A DNA stretch of 64,000 bases from a bacterium (GTDB lineage: Bacteria; Armatimonadota; Zipacnadia; Zipacnadales; Zipacnadaceae): assembly GCA_030603495.1 (NCBI GenBank), contig JAUVXR010000007.1, positions 18,672 through 82,671 on the forward strand, read 5' to 3'. Below, one piece after another: positions 18,461 to 26,516 of this stretch. The position numbers were made by a program, and so were the translations under genes. The first letter of the stretch is position 1. The number at the start of each line of letters is the position of its first letter. The notes under the pieces are model-generated. The model did no database searches and was not told the origin of the DNA. It worked only from the letters and a program-made list of their open reading frames with translations.

Positions 18461-18490
18461 CAGCCCAGGCTTCGGTAGCCGGGGCTGTTT
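18461..18490 (+). terminator. Rho-independent terminator of the ECF operon
   Basis: CAGCCC-A-GGCT pairs with AGCC-G-GGGCTG around a 5-base loop and is followed by TTTCGTTTC. It lies 33 bases after the stop of the repeat protein and faces the convergent FmdB-like gene. Confidence 0.7.
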
Positions 18491-18540
18491 CGTTTCATTA
18501 GCTGGTCCGCGTCGAAAATAGGCCGGCGTCGAGGCTGCTG

Positions 18541-18828
18541 CTATCGCGATTCGTTCTTTGGTGCTTCGGTGGAGGTATCTGATTTCTCGGAGGGACCCTC
18601 GGTAGTGGCCGATTTCGGCTGCTCCGATTTCGGCCGGTCGTTGCCTCGGCCGTAGTCCGTCACGTAAAAGCCGCTGCCCTTGAAGATAATCGCAGGCGGC
18701 GAAAAGACCTGGTACACGGGCCCGCGGCAGCCGTCGTTTTGACACTCAGTTAGGCGGTCGTCGTCGAAGCTTTGGCGAACTTCAAAGCGGTATCCGCATT
18801 TTTGGCACTGATACTCGTAAATCGGCAC
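18541..18828 (-). CDS. FmdB-family zinc ribbon protein
   Basis: Starting at the GTG at 18828, the 95-residue protein begins VPIYEYQCQKCGYRFEVRQSFDDDRLTECQNDGCRGPVYQVFSPPAIIFKGSGFYVTDYG, which fits the FmdB/CxxC_CxxC_SSSS putative regulatory protein family. The two CxxC-like pairs would hold zinc, and GSGFYVTDYG is the family's end motif. The Ser/Lys/Glu-rich tail is variable. The track ORF is longer by 29 unconserved residues. A consensus promoter lies about 150 bases upstream, giving a leader of roughly 140 nt. The function of the family is not established. Confidence 0.85.
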   Translation of the reverse strand: MPIYEYQCQKCGYRFEVRQSFDDDRLTECQNDGCRGPVYQVFSPPAIIFKGSGFYVTDYGRGNDRPKSEQPKSATTEGPSEKSDTSTEAPKNESR

Positions 18829-18974
18829 ACTGATTAGCCCCTGATTCCTGGGGAGGTAGTCAACGCCCAGACGACGAAACTTCCCTGGTGATACTTGAGC
18901 GACCACAGCCCGCACGGGTCAGACAGAAACCCCGGGAAGCGGGTTGAGCCATTACCGGCTAGATTGTCGCTGGT

Positions 18975-19003
18975 ATTATACGTGGCAATCAGTCCTGTGT
19001 CAA
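18975..19003 (-). promoter_or_regulatory. Perfect consensus promoter reading toward the FmdB-like gene
   Basis: On the minus strand TTGACA (19003-18998), a 17-base spacer and TATAAT (18980-18975) are exact consensus. The -35 box lies 15 bases from the CIRCE-like palindrome at 19018-19044. Confidence 0.75.
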
Positions 19004-19017
19004 TAACCGTGAGTCAA

Positions 19018-19044
19018 CTGGCACTCGCGTTGATAGAGTGCTAA
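19018..19044. promoter_or_regulatory. CIRCE-like operator (HrcA binding palindrome)
   Basis: CTGGCACTC-N9-GAGTGCTAA matches the CIRCE consensus TTAGCACTC-N9-GAGTGCTAA at 16 of 18 arm positions with the exact 9-base spacer; the right arm is perfect. It lies 37 bases before the start codon of the zinc ribbon gene and upstream of the divergent FmdB-like promoter. CIRCE normally controls groESL, dnaK or hrcA, so a place here is unusual. Confidence 0.7.
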
Positions 19045-19080
19045 ATAGACACACAGCGCGCTCGGCGAGGAGAGACGCAT

Positions 19081-19800
19081 ATGAAGGAAAAATTGGCGCT
19101 CCTGCACAAGCTGCAGCAGACCGATAGCCAGATCAGTGCAGATCAGGCGGAATTGGCTGGTCTCGACGAGGGGGCCGAATTAACGGCGCAGCTAGAACAC
19201 GAGCGAGCGGAGGTGGAAGAACATCAAGAGAACGTGGCGGCGACGCAGGCCCAACTCCACGACCAGCAGCTTCAGTTGCAGGGCGCTGAGGACGACCGCC
19301 AGCGCAAGTGGGATCAAACCTACGGGGGAACGGTTTCCGATCCCAAAGAGCTCAGCGCCCTGGAGCAGAAGATCGAGGAGCTTGACCGGCGCAAAGATAA
19401 GCTGGAAGAAGATATCATAATGCTGCTAGACGATGTGGAGAACATGCAGGCCGTGGCTGCAGAGAAGCAGACGGAATTGGATGGGCTCAGCGGCAGCCTG
19501 GCCCGAACGCAACAACATTTCGCCCAGCGCTCGGCGGAGCTCGAGGCCGAACTGGAACATCTAGCGCGGCAACGACAGGAACTGATTGAGCAGATTGCCC
19601 CCTCGCTGCTCGTCGAGTACGACCGGTTTCGCAGGCGCATTAGTGACCTTGCCGTGTCGGTCGTGGAGGGTAAGACGTGCAGTGCCTGTCATACCGCGGT
19701 CGCCGGCAGTCTGCTGGGGGAGCTGGAGGCACCTTTGCGAGTTGTCAAGTGCGAGAGCTGTCGGCGGATTCTGGTGCTCGACAGGTGGGTGGAGGGTTAA
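19081..19800 (+). CDS. Coiled-coil protein with C4 zinc ribbon (CT398-like)
   Basis: The 239-residue protein has a long Gln/Glu-rich coiled coil from about 5 to 175 and a C-terminal zinc ribbon (CSACHTAV ... VVKCESCRRILVLD), as in the PF02591/CT398 family. In chlamydia the relative is reported to interact with sigma-54 and secretion components; in most bacteria the role is unknown. The stretch KWDQTYGGTVSDPKELSALEQKIEEL is the family's conserved loop. A CIRCE-like palindrome upstream suggests heat-shock control. Its TAA stop shares bases (TTAA) with the stop of the convergent amidase gene. Confidence 0.85.
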   Translation: MKEKLALLHKLQQTDSQISADQAELAGLDEGAELTAQLEHERAEVEEHQENVAATQAQLHDQQLQLQGAEDDRQRKWDQTYGGTVSDPKELSALEQKIEELDRRKDKLEEDIIMLLDDVENMQAVAAEKQTELDGLSGSLARTQQHFAQRSAELEAELEHLARQRQELIEQIAPSLLVEYDRFRRRISDLAVSVVEGKTCSACHTAVAGSLLGELEAPLRVVKCESCRRILVLDRWVEG

Positions 19801-20411
19801 CCACCGCAGCGGGCCTTAACCCGAGCGACAATTCTCTCCCACGGGACACCGGCGCCAGGGCATTCGGTGGCACCCAGGTCTCCATGCCGGTAGAGTCGGG
19901 CTAGCGGGAGGCTGTGTTTTTTCAGTTGCTGGCAGAGCAGTGCCACCAGCGCATCAATCTGGGCCTGCGTGGGAGGGGCTGTGCCGTCTACACGCTGGCT
20001 AAAGTCACCCACCAGACAGATGCCCAGACAGTTGTTATGGCCCACGGTGTGGGCTCCGGGCATCCATTCGGGGCGACCGACTTCCACGGTGCCATCGGGC
20101 AGGATAATGTAGTGATAACCGATGTGGTAGACGCGATCGCCGTGCCGGATTCCCCAGCCCTGGCTGGCGTGGACCTCGTCCAGGAAGGCAGCATCAACAC
20201 GTCGGCCCTCGACATAGGTCGGAGTAGCACTGTGGTGGACGACGATCCCACGGGGGCACAGGGGCAGCAACCGGTAATACCACGCTGGGCCCAGGCGCAC
20301 GCTGAGCCCGCCCGCGAGCACCGTGGCGGTCGCAGCAAGCACCAGCACGGCGCTGACAGGGCGCAGACGTGCTCCTGACGGTTGGGTTTTTCTGTGCCGG
20401 GCGGTTGGCAT
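19797..20411 (-). CDS. N-acetylmuramoyl-L-alanine amidase / PGRP-type hydrolase
   Basis: The 204-residue protein has a basic start and a hydrophobic segment at about 20-40 (VLVLAATATVLAGGLSVRLG), a signal anchor or signal peptide. An Amidase_2/PGRP fold follows: IVVHHSATP, RHGDRVYHIGYHYIILPDGTVEVGRPEWMPGAHTVGHNNCLGICLVGDF and LYRHGDLGATECPG. The zinc-binding histidines (HHS, VGHN, ATECPG cysteine) and YHYIILPDG tyrosine are present, so it should be an active amidase cutting the stem peptide from muramic acid outside the membrane. Confidence 0.88.
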   Translation of the reverse strand: MPTARHRKTQPSGARLRPVSAVLVLAATATVLAGGLSVRLGPAWYYRLLPLCPRGIVVHHSATPTYVEGRRVDAAFLDEVHASQGWGIRHGDRVYHIGYHYIILPDGTVEVGRPEWMPGAHTVGHNNCLGICLVGDFSQRVDGTAPPTQAQIDALVALLCQQLKKHSLPLARLYRHGDLGATECPGAGVPWERIVARVKARCGG

Positions 20412-20417
20412 AGTGGA

Positions 20418-20548
20418 TGGCGAAGTCTACCCTGTCCCTTGATGACAACTTCGCCAGGGGCAGTTCCAGACCTGCCTTGACAGTGGGGGAGGTAGTTGGT
20501 AAGAATATCACGCGAATCGGTCTGCCACCTGTGAAAGTGGCGGTTTTT
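20418..20548 (+). promoter_or_regulatory. Structured leader with terminator hairpin ahead of the Nfn-like genes
   Basis: TGGCGAAGT (20418) and ACTTCGCCA (20448) form a 9-bp stem. A possible promoter follows: TTGACA at 20477 and AAGAAT 18 bases later. CTGCCAC/GTGGCGG with an 8-base loop and TTTTTG (20522-20548) forms a rho-independent terminator only 43 bases before the first gene. No plus-strand gene ends upstream of it, so it would act on the leader of the nfn transcript (attenuation) or end a short RNA. Confidence 0.5.
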
Positions 20549-20590
20549 GTCTGAGCAACGTCAACACGATTGGGGAGTCAGGCCCAAGTA

Positions 20591-21448
20591 ATGTTCAAGA
20601 TTCTAGACAAGCAGGAACTAGCAGAGAGTATCATCGAGTATACCATTGAAGCCCGCGATATCGCCCGCCACCACCACGCCGGGCAGTTCTGCATTATCCG
20701 GGTGCACAGTCACTGCGAGCGCATCCCGCTGTCCATCGCCGAGACCAACTCGCAGGCAGGCACAATAACTCTCGTTGTGCAGATCGCGGGACACTCCACC
20801 CAGGAACTAGCGCAGCTCGAGGCAGGCGACAGCATCCTGGATGTAGTTGGCCCACTTGGGCAGCCCACCAAAATCGGCAGCCCCAGGCGAGGTATCTTCG
20901 TGGGCGGTGGGGTGGGTGTGCCGGCGGGCAGCTCGATGGTCCGGCAGATGAAGCAGGCGGGCGCACAGGTTTTGGCGATCATCGGCTTCCGCAGTAAGGA
21001 CTTGATCATCTACGAGGAGAAGATGAGGGCCGTAGCTGATGAACTTGTTGTTACCACCGACGACGGCTCGTACGGCTATCATGGGCTCGTCACCGAGCCG
21101 CTACAGGAGCGCCTGGCGGCCGGGGAGAAATATGACGTAGTCATCACGGTCGGACCGGTGGTAATGATGCGGGCAGTGGCCGAGGTGACGCGGCCGTACG
21201 GCACGCATACCATCGCCAGCCTCAATCCGATAATGGTGGACGGGACGGGGATGTGCGGCGCTTGCCGGGTCACCGTCGGCGGCGAGACGAAGTTCGCCTG
21301 CGTGGACGGCCCGGAGTTTGACGCCCACCAGGTGGACTTTGCCGAGCTAGCCCAGCGCCTGGAGATCTATCGGGATGAGGAACTCCGCGCGCACGAGGCC
21401 GGCCCGCACGAGTGCCGCCTCGAACAGGCCCTGAAGGAATTGGGATAA
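20591..21448 (+). CDS. nfnA: NfnA-like ferredoxin-NADP+ reductase subunit (SudB/PyrK type)
   Basis: The 285-residue protein (from ATG at 20591, MFKILDKQELAESIIEYTIEA) has an FAD domain with RIPLSIAETN, an NAD(P) domain with GIFVGGGVGVPAGSSMVRQMKQAG, and a 2Fe-2S cysteine cluster at the end (DGTGMCGACRVTVGGETKFACVDGPEFDAHQVDF). This layout is that of the small subunit of NADH-dependent ferredoxin:NADP+ oxidoreductase and of sulfide dehydrogenase SudB. The large-subunit partner follows 3 bases later. In a Wood-Ljungdahl organism the bifurcating Nfn role is the likelier one. Confidence 0.85.
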   Translation: MFKILDKQELAESIIEYTIEARDIARHHHAGQFCIIRVHSHCERIPLSIAETNSQAGTITLVVQIAGHSTQELAQLEAGDSILDVVGPLGQPTKIGSPRRGIFVGGGVGVPAGSSMVRQMKQAGAQVLAIIGFRSKDLIIYEEKMRAVADELVVTTDDGSYGYHGLVTEPLQERLAAGEKYDVVITVGPVVMMRAVAEVTRPYGTHTIASLNPIMVDGTGMCGACRVTVGGETKFACVDGPEFDAHQVDFAELAQRLEIYRDEELRAHEAGPHECRLEQALKELG

Positions 21449-21451
21449 CTG

Positions 21452-22846
21452 ATGGATGCCAAGGAGCGAATGAAACTCGAGCCGGTGCCGATGCGCGAGC
21501 GAGATGTGAGCGAACGTGTGGCCGGCTTTGAGGAAGTGAACCGGGGTTACTCGGAGCAGGAGGCCCGGGCTGAGGCGGAGCGCTGCCTGCAATGCAAGAA
21601 GGCCCCTTGTCGTGAGGGCTGTCCGGTGGACGTGGACATACCCGGATTCATCTGTCTGGTCTGTGAGGGCAGGTATGCCGAGGCAGGCCTGAAAATCAAG
21701 GAGAGCAATGCTTTTCCGGCGATCTGCGGGCGAGTCTGTCCGCAGGAGCGCCAGTGCCAGGCGACGTGCGTACTCTCCAAGCAGGGCAAACCGATCAATA
21801 TTGGTTACCTCGAGCGCTTCGTGGGCGACTATTTGATAGAATATCCCCCAGAACAGGTCGGCTCGACCGCGCCCACGGGCAAGAAGGTCGCCGTGGTCGG
21901 CTCAGGTCCGGCCGGACTGGCGGCAGCGGGTGACTTGGCTAAAGCGGGCCACCAGGTGACGGTCTTCGAGGCGCTGCATGAGCCTGGTGGTGTGCTGATA
22001 TACGGCATCCCCGAGTTCCGCCTGCCCAATCTTACCGTCGGCCACGAAATTCAGGCTCTGCTCGAGATGGGAGTGCAGGTCAGGACTAATACGATCATTG
22101 GCCGCACACTGACCGTGCCAGAGCTCCTGGGAGTCATTGGCTTTAAGGCGGTCTTCCTGGCCCTGGGTGCCGGAGCGCCGATCTTCCTGGGTATTGAGGG
22201 GGAGAACCTCCCGGGTGTCTTTTCGGCTAACGAGTTTCTGACGCGCGTGAACCTGATGCGTGCCTTCCGGGATGATTACGATACGCCCGTTCAGCGGGGG
22301 CGGAACGTCGTGGTCATCGGCGGCGGGAACGTGGCGATGGACTCCTGCCGCAGCGCACTGCGCCTGGGAGCCGATAGCGTTACGCTGCTCTACCGGCGCA
22401 CACGCGCGGAGATGCCTGCGCGGATCGAAGAAGTACGCCATGCAGAGGAAGAAGGGGTTGATTTTCAGTTGTTGGTAGCGCCCACCCGCTTCCTGGGAAG
22501 GGACGGCCGCCTCGCCGCCGTGGAGTGCCTGCGGATGGAACTGGGGGAGCCGGACGAGTCGGGCCGGCGTCGGCCGGTCCCACTCGAGGGCTCCGAGTTC
22601 ACCGTCGAGATCGACCAGGCAATTGTGGCGGTCGGTGCGCGGGTGAATCCCTCTGCCCGACTGGTAATGCCCGGTATGAGTCAGGACGAGCGGGGTCACA
22701 TTATTGTTGACCCCGAGACGCTGATGACCAGCGTTGAGGGTGTGTTTGCCGGTGGGGACGTCATCGGCGGGGAGGAGACGGTCATCGAGGCCCTCAGCCA
22801 CGGCCGCCGAGCCGCCCGGGCGATAGACGAATACCTAAATTCCTGA
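21452..22846 (+). CDS. nfnB: NfnB-like subunit (glutamate synthase small-subunit family oxidoreductase)
   Basis: The 464-residue protein has two N-terminal 4Fe-4S cysteine groups (CLQCKKAPCREGCPVDVDIP and ICGRVCPQERQCQATC), an FAD site (VAVVGSGPAGLAAAGDLAKAGHQVTVFEA) and an NAD(P) site (VVVIGGGNVAMDSCRSALRLG), and ends with VFAGGDVIGGEETVIEALSHGRRAARAI. Alone it resembles GltD, but pairing with the upstream flavin/2Fe-2S subunit makes it the large subunit of an Nfn/Sud complex. That complex transfers electrons between NADH, ferredoxin and NADPH in the cytoplasm. Confidence 0.85.
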   Translation: MDAKERMKLEPVPMRERDVSERVAGFEEVNRGYSEQEARAEAERCLQCKKAPCREGCPVDVDIPGFICLVCEGRYAEAGLKIKESNAFPAICGRVCPQERQCQATCVLSKQGKPINIGYLERFVGDYLIEYPPEQVGSTAPTGKKVAVVGSGPAGLAAAGDLAKAGHQVTVFEALHEPGGVLIYGIPEFRLPNLTVGHEIQALLEMGVQVRTNTIIGRTLTVPELLGVIGFKAVFLALGAGAPIFLGIEGENLPGVFSANEFLTRVNLMRAFRDDYDTPVQRGRNVVVIGGGNVAMDSCRSALRLGADSVTLLYRRTRAEMPARIEEVRHAEEEGVDFQLLVAPTRFLGRDGRLAAVECLRMELGEPDESGRRRPVPLEGSEFTVEIDQAIVAVGARVNPSARLVMPGMSQDERGHIIVDPETLMTSVEGVFAGGDVIGGEETVIEALSHGRRAARAIDEYLNS

Positions 22847-22903
22847 AGACCAAGTCGCCGACGTTCCAGGCTGTGGAGTTTGAGCTTGTGCCAGAAGGAC
22901 ACT

Positions 22904-23836
22904 ATGCTTAGCCCCAAAGTCGGGGTCATTATTCTCAACTGGAATGGCGCCGATAACACTATAGAATGCTTGGCCTCCCTCGCCGACAGCTCCTATACCA
23001 ATCTAGAGATCATTGTATTGGATAATGGTTCGGTTGATGATTCCGTGCCACGCCTCCGCGCAACATTCCCCGAGGTTACTCTCCTTTGTTCCCCTACCAA
23101 CATTGGCTGTGCCGCCGGTAACAACTGGGGCACCAGAGCTGCCTTGGCCCGAGGGTGCCAGTACGTCCTACTGCTCAATAGCGACACAGTTGTCGAGCCA
23201 GACATGGTTGCTAAGATGGTAGCGGCCTACCCGACTGTCCTCGACATCGGCTTCCTCGGGGTCAAGGAGTGCCGCTACGATGACCGCCACATCCTCCACG
23301 GAATTGGGATATGCTGGTCGCCCGTCACGTGTAAGGCGTACTCGCCGTGTGAAGGGCGAAACGAAAGGGAGTGTGCTCATTCGCAGCCTGTACAGGTGGA
23401 GGCTGTGTCCGCATGTGCGATGATGTTTTCTGCTGAAGTGCCAAGAAAGATTGGCCTTATCGACGAATTCTTCTTTGCATATTATGAAGAGCTTGACTGG
23501 TGCCTGCGCGCGCGCGACGCGGGCCTGCGCAACTACTGCTTGACCAATACCAGAGTATTCCACAAGGGAAGCAGGAGTACACGGGATAATTCACCCCGGG
23601 GCAAGAAAGCTGCTTACCTGATCTATCGGGGTTGGGGACTGATTGCACGCAAACATGGGCAAGGGCCATATCGTTGGTTTGCCTTCTTGCAGGCGCTCCG
23701 CAAAGTCTCTCAGAGTCTGCTGTGGGGTGCTCTTACGCGTGATAGGGAATATCGTGACTACGCACGGGCAAAGCTGGCCGGCTTCAGAGACGGTTGGCTG
23801 CACCGGCCGTGCGATACGCGCAGATTATCGAGTTGA
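22904..23836 (+). CDS. Family 2 glycosyltransferase (rhamnosyltransferase-like)
   Basis: The 310-residue protein starts after GAAGGA with MLSPKVGVIILNWNGADNTIECLASL, then VLDNGSVDDSV, NIGCAAGNNWG, LLLNSDTVVEPD (DxD) and FFFAYYEELDWCLRARDAG, the standard GT2 layout seen in O-antigen and exopolysaccharide rhamnosyltransferases. No transmembrane helix is evident, so it is a cytoplasmic enzyme on the membrane face. It stands 57 bases after nfnB. The oxidoreductase and aminotransferase that follow suggest a small nucleotide-sugar or polysaccharide locus. Confidence 0.88.
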   Translation: MLSPKVGVIILNWNGADNTIECLASLADSSYTNLEIIVLDNGSVDDSVPRLRATFPEVTLLCSPTNIGCAAGNNWGTRAALARGCQYVLLLNSDTVVEPDMVAKMVAAYPTVLDIGFLGVKECRYDDRHILHGIGICWSPVTCKAYSPCEGRNERECAHSQPVQVEAVSACAMMFSAEVPRKIGLIDEFFFAYYEELDWCLRARDAGLRNYCLTNTRVFHKGSRSTRDNSPRGKKAAYLIYRGWGLIARKHGQGPYRWFAFLQALRKVSQSLLWGALTRDREYRDYARAKLAGFRDGWLHRPCDTRRLSS

Positions 23837-24005
23837 GCTAAGGTAGGGAGTCTGCCGGCCGTGTGCGGGTAGCTACTGGGCCCGGACGCTGCTTACTGCA
23901 CGAAGGTATTCCCTGCTTGTCGGGGAACTCTCTCCACCAATTTGAGTGGCAAAGACCACTTGCGATGACCAATCCTACTGTGCAACTCCACTGGGAGGAC
24001 ATGTT

Positions 24006-25007
24006 ATGACCGTCAAATGGGGCATCATCGGCTGTGGAGGTGTTGCTGAGCACAAGGGTGGGCCCGCCCTGTACAAGGCTGAGGATTCTGAGCTGGTCGC
24101 GGTGATGCGCCGCGACCAGCAGCTTGCTGCCGAGTTCGCCGAGCGCCACGGCGCACAACGGCATTACTCGACGGTCGAGCAGATCCTGGCCGACGACCAG
24201 GTCAACGCCGTCTATGTTGCCACGCCCCCGCACGTTCATGCCGAACAGACCATCGCTGCCGCTCAGGCCGGCAAGCACGTACTCTGCGAAAAGCCGATGG
24301 CGATGAGTGTCGCCGAGTGCCGGGATATGATTGCGGCGTGTGAAGGCAACGGCGTGCAGCTTATGATCGCCTACTATCGTCGCTTCTGGCCGGTTGCCCA
24401 GAAGATGAAGCAGCTTATTGCCGACGGCGCAGTCGGGGAGCCGACAATGGCCCGCGCCCACTGCACGTCCCTGTGGCATCCACCCACGGACGGCTCAGTA
24501 CCCTGGCGCATCCGCCCCGAAATAGCCGGAGGAGGCTTCCTGTGGGACATCGGGGCTCACCGCCTCGACCTGTTGCTCCAGATGATGGGCGATGTAGAAT
24601 CCGCGGCTGCTCTGGTAGACGCAATACACTTCGATATCGAGGTGGACGATTCCAGTTCACTGGTGATGCAGTTTGCCAGTGGCGCACAGGGTGTGGGCAT
24701 GTTTTACTGGACGGTCGGGGCGAATGTGGACGAACTGGAAGTGGCCGGGCCGGGTGGGCGGTTGATTGCTACCAACGTTGACACAGGTGATATCACGCTG
24801 ACCCAGGGAGGTAAGGCCGAACAGTTCCATCTCCCGTGGCCCAACCCTACCCACCTGTTGCTCGTTGAGCACTACGTGCAGTGCCTCATCTCCGGCGAGC
24901 CCAATGCCCTACCCGGGGAAGAAGGCATGAAGACAACCGCCATCATCGAAGCTGCTGGACAGTCAGCCAAGACCGGCAGCTTTGTCGCGCTCGACACTCT
25001 CGGTTAG
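24006..25007 (+). CDS. Gfo/Idh/MocA family oxidoreductase
   Basis: Starting at ATG 24006 (GGAGG 7 bases upstream), the 333-residue protein has the Rossmann motif WGIIGCGGVAEH, then AVYVATPPHVHAEQTIAAAQAGKHVLCEKPMAM with the catalytic EKP lysine, and GGGFLWDIGAHRLDLLLQMMG with the conserved DxxxH. Such enzymes oxidise or reduce sugars and cyclitols with NAD(P). The DegT aminotransferase downstream suggests a 3-keto sugar that is then aminated, but the substrate is not certain. The track ORF adds 20 upstream residues without homologous character. Confidence 0.87.
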   Translation: MTVKWGIIGCGGVAEHKGGPALYKAEDSELVAVMRRDQQLAAEFAERHGAQRHYSTVEQILADDQVNAVYVATPPHVHAEQTIAAAQAGKHVLCEKPMAMSVAECRDMIAACEGNGVQLMIAYYRRFWPVAQKMKQLIADGAVGEPTMARAHCTSLWHPPTDGSVPWRIRPEIAGGGFLWDIGAHRLDLLLQMMGDVESAAALVDAIHFDIEVDDSSSLVMQFASGAQGVGMFYWTVGANVDELEVAGPGGRLIATNVDTGDITLTQGGKAEQFHLPWPNPTHLLLVEHYVQCLISGEPNALPGEEGMKTTAIIEAAGQSAKTGSFVALDTLG

Positions 25008-25022
25008 CGGGGAGCATCTCGC

Positions 25023-25263
25023 ATGCGCAAGATCATCATGATTACAATTGATTGCGATCTGTGCACCAAGGATATGGCACTGCGTCGGGCGGCGTTGGAG
25101 GAATTGTTTGATGCTTTCGTGGCAGGCGGGGCAACCGGTCATCGGCGGCATTGACCACAACATGGTGGATGCGCTGGCAGGAATCATAGGGCCAGTGTGG
25201 TTGGGCTACGACGTTGAACTTGCGAACATTGACGAATGTCGGGAGGCAATTGAGAATGGCTAA
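25023..25263 (+). pseudogene. Small gene of unknown function interrupted by a +1 frameshift
   Basis: From ATG 25023 one frame reads MRKIIMITIDCDLCTKDMALRRAALEELFDAFV and then stops. A second frame continues QAGQPVIGGIDHNMVDALAGIIGPVWLGYDVELANIDECREAIENG and ends at 25263. The two pieces are adjacent near 25118-25122, and the total length is one base over whole codons, so one extra base probably lies in GTGGCAGG. The joined ~80-residue product is not recognised. Its end overlaps the start of the aminotransferase gene by 8 bases, which suggests translational coupling in the intact form. Confidence 0.5.
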
Positions 25264-26482
25264 GCTGGCAATAAATGGCGGCACGCCAGTGCGCAGCGAA
25301 CCGTTTGCGGTCTGGCCGCAGTACACTGAAGAAGAGGCCCAGGCGGCGGCCGATGTAGTCCGCGGCGGCTGGTTAGTTGCTCACCACGGCGGACCCAGGC
25401 ACGTCGAGGGATTCCAGGAGGCCTACGCGGAATATCACGGCGCAGCACATGCCATCGCCACCAGCAACGGGACAACCGCACTGCACGTTGCGCTGATGGC
25501 GGCGGGTATCGGCCCGGCTGACGAGGTGATCGTTCCGCCGATGACCTTCCTGGCCACCGCGAGCAGCGTGCTGATGGCCAATGCCATACCGGTATTTGCC
25601 GACATCGAGCCGCAAACGCTGGGCCTTGACCCGGAGGCCGTCCGGGCCAGGCTTACGCCGCGCACCAAGGCGATGATCGTAGTCCATCTCAACGGCTTCC
25701 CCGCCGATATGGATGGGCTGATGGCGGTTGCCGATGAGCATGACCTGGTGGTGATCGAAGACTGCGCCCACGCTCACGGCGCTGAGCATAACGGCCGCAA
25801 GGTCGGCACCATCGGCGACCTGGGCTGCTTCAGCTTCCAGCACAAGAAGCTTCTGTCGCTCGGCGAGGGCGGGATGGTTACCACCAACAGCGACGAACTG
25901 GCCGAGCGGGCTGCCGGGTTAAGAACCTTCAGTGGCCTACCCCTCTCGTACAACCTACGCATGACCGGGATCCACGCCGCCATCGGCAATATCCGCCTGG
26001 GCCGGCTCGACGCCGAGAATGACCAGCGCCGCCGCAATGCCGCCTACCTGGATGAGCGTTTTAGTCAGCTGCCGGGAATTACTCCCCAGCAGGCGCACGA
26101 GAACAGCACGGTCGCTTACTATAACTATGTGCTCCATTGCAGCAGAGCCGGGTTTGGCGTCAGTCATGAGAAGCTGCAGGAGGCCTTGCTCGCTGAGGGG
26201 CTGCCCGGAGCCTACGGCTACTCCCCGCTCCAGCGCCATGTCACTTTCCAGATGTGCGATGGCTACGGCCGGGGCTGTCCGTTTAAGTGCCCCTTCTATA
26301 CTGAGATTACAACGCCTGAGCAGCGCCCGGTCTACGATGAAGCAGACACGCCCGTCGCGGTGGACATGTATGATAATGTAGTTGTTCAGTTTACCATCCA
26401 CCCGCCCAACGGCGAAGCGGAGATGAAAGATATCGCCGATATCTTCGAGAAGGTGATTACCAACATTGATGAGCTGAGGTAG
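25256..26482 (+). CDS. DegT/DnrJ/EryC1/StrS family sugar aminotransferase
   Basis: From ATG 25256 (GGGAGG 9 bases upstream) the 408-residue PLP enzyme reads LAINGGTPVRSEPFAVWPQYTEEE, then ATSNGTTALHVALMAAGIGPADEVIVPPMTFLATASSVLMANAIPVFADIEPQTLGLDP, VIEDCAHAHGAEHNG and the PLP-lysine segment GCFSFQHKKLLSLGEGGMVTTN. It would transfer an amino group to a keto sugar, often a nucleotide sugar. The upstream Gfo/Idh/MocA enzyme could make the keto substrate. A degraded acyltransferase gene follows directly, so the locus may once have made an N-acylated amino sugar. Confidence 0.9.
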   Translation: MAKLAINGGTPVRSEPFAVWPQYTEEEAQAAADVVRGGWLVAHHGGPRHVEGFQEAYAEYHGAAHAIATSNGTTALHVALMAAGIGPADEVIVPPMTFLATASSVLMANAIPVFADIEPQTLGLDPEAVRARLTPRTKAMIVVHLNGFPADMDGLMAVADEHDLVVIEDCAHAHGAEHNGRKVGTIGDLGCFSFQHKKLLSLGEGGMVTTNSDELAERAAGLRTFSGLPLSYNLRMTGIHAAIGNIRLGRLDAENDQRRRNAAYLDERFSQLPGITPQQAHENSTVAYYNYVLHCSRAGFGVSHEKLQEALLAEGLPGAYGYSPLQRHVTFQMCDGYGRGCPFKCPFYTEITTPEQRPVYDEADTPVAVDMYDNVVVQFTIHPPNGEAEMKDIADIFEKVITNIDELR

Positions 26483-26502
26483 GAGTATGTTCTGGCACAG
26501 TC

Positions 26503-26515
26503 GGGGGGGGGGGGG
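26503..26515 (+). repeat. Run of 13 G residues
   Basis: Thirteen consecutive G bases sit immediately before the ATG of the degraded acyltransferase gene. I see no other homopolymer of this length in the window. It could vary in length by slippage. Confidence 0.9.
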
Positions 26516-26516
26516 A

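Noticed and set aside
23837-24005. Regulatory RNA or gene between the glycosyltransferase and oxidoreductase genes
   Set aside because: No stable hairpin with T tract, no promoter with good match and no coding frame were seen.
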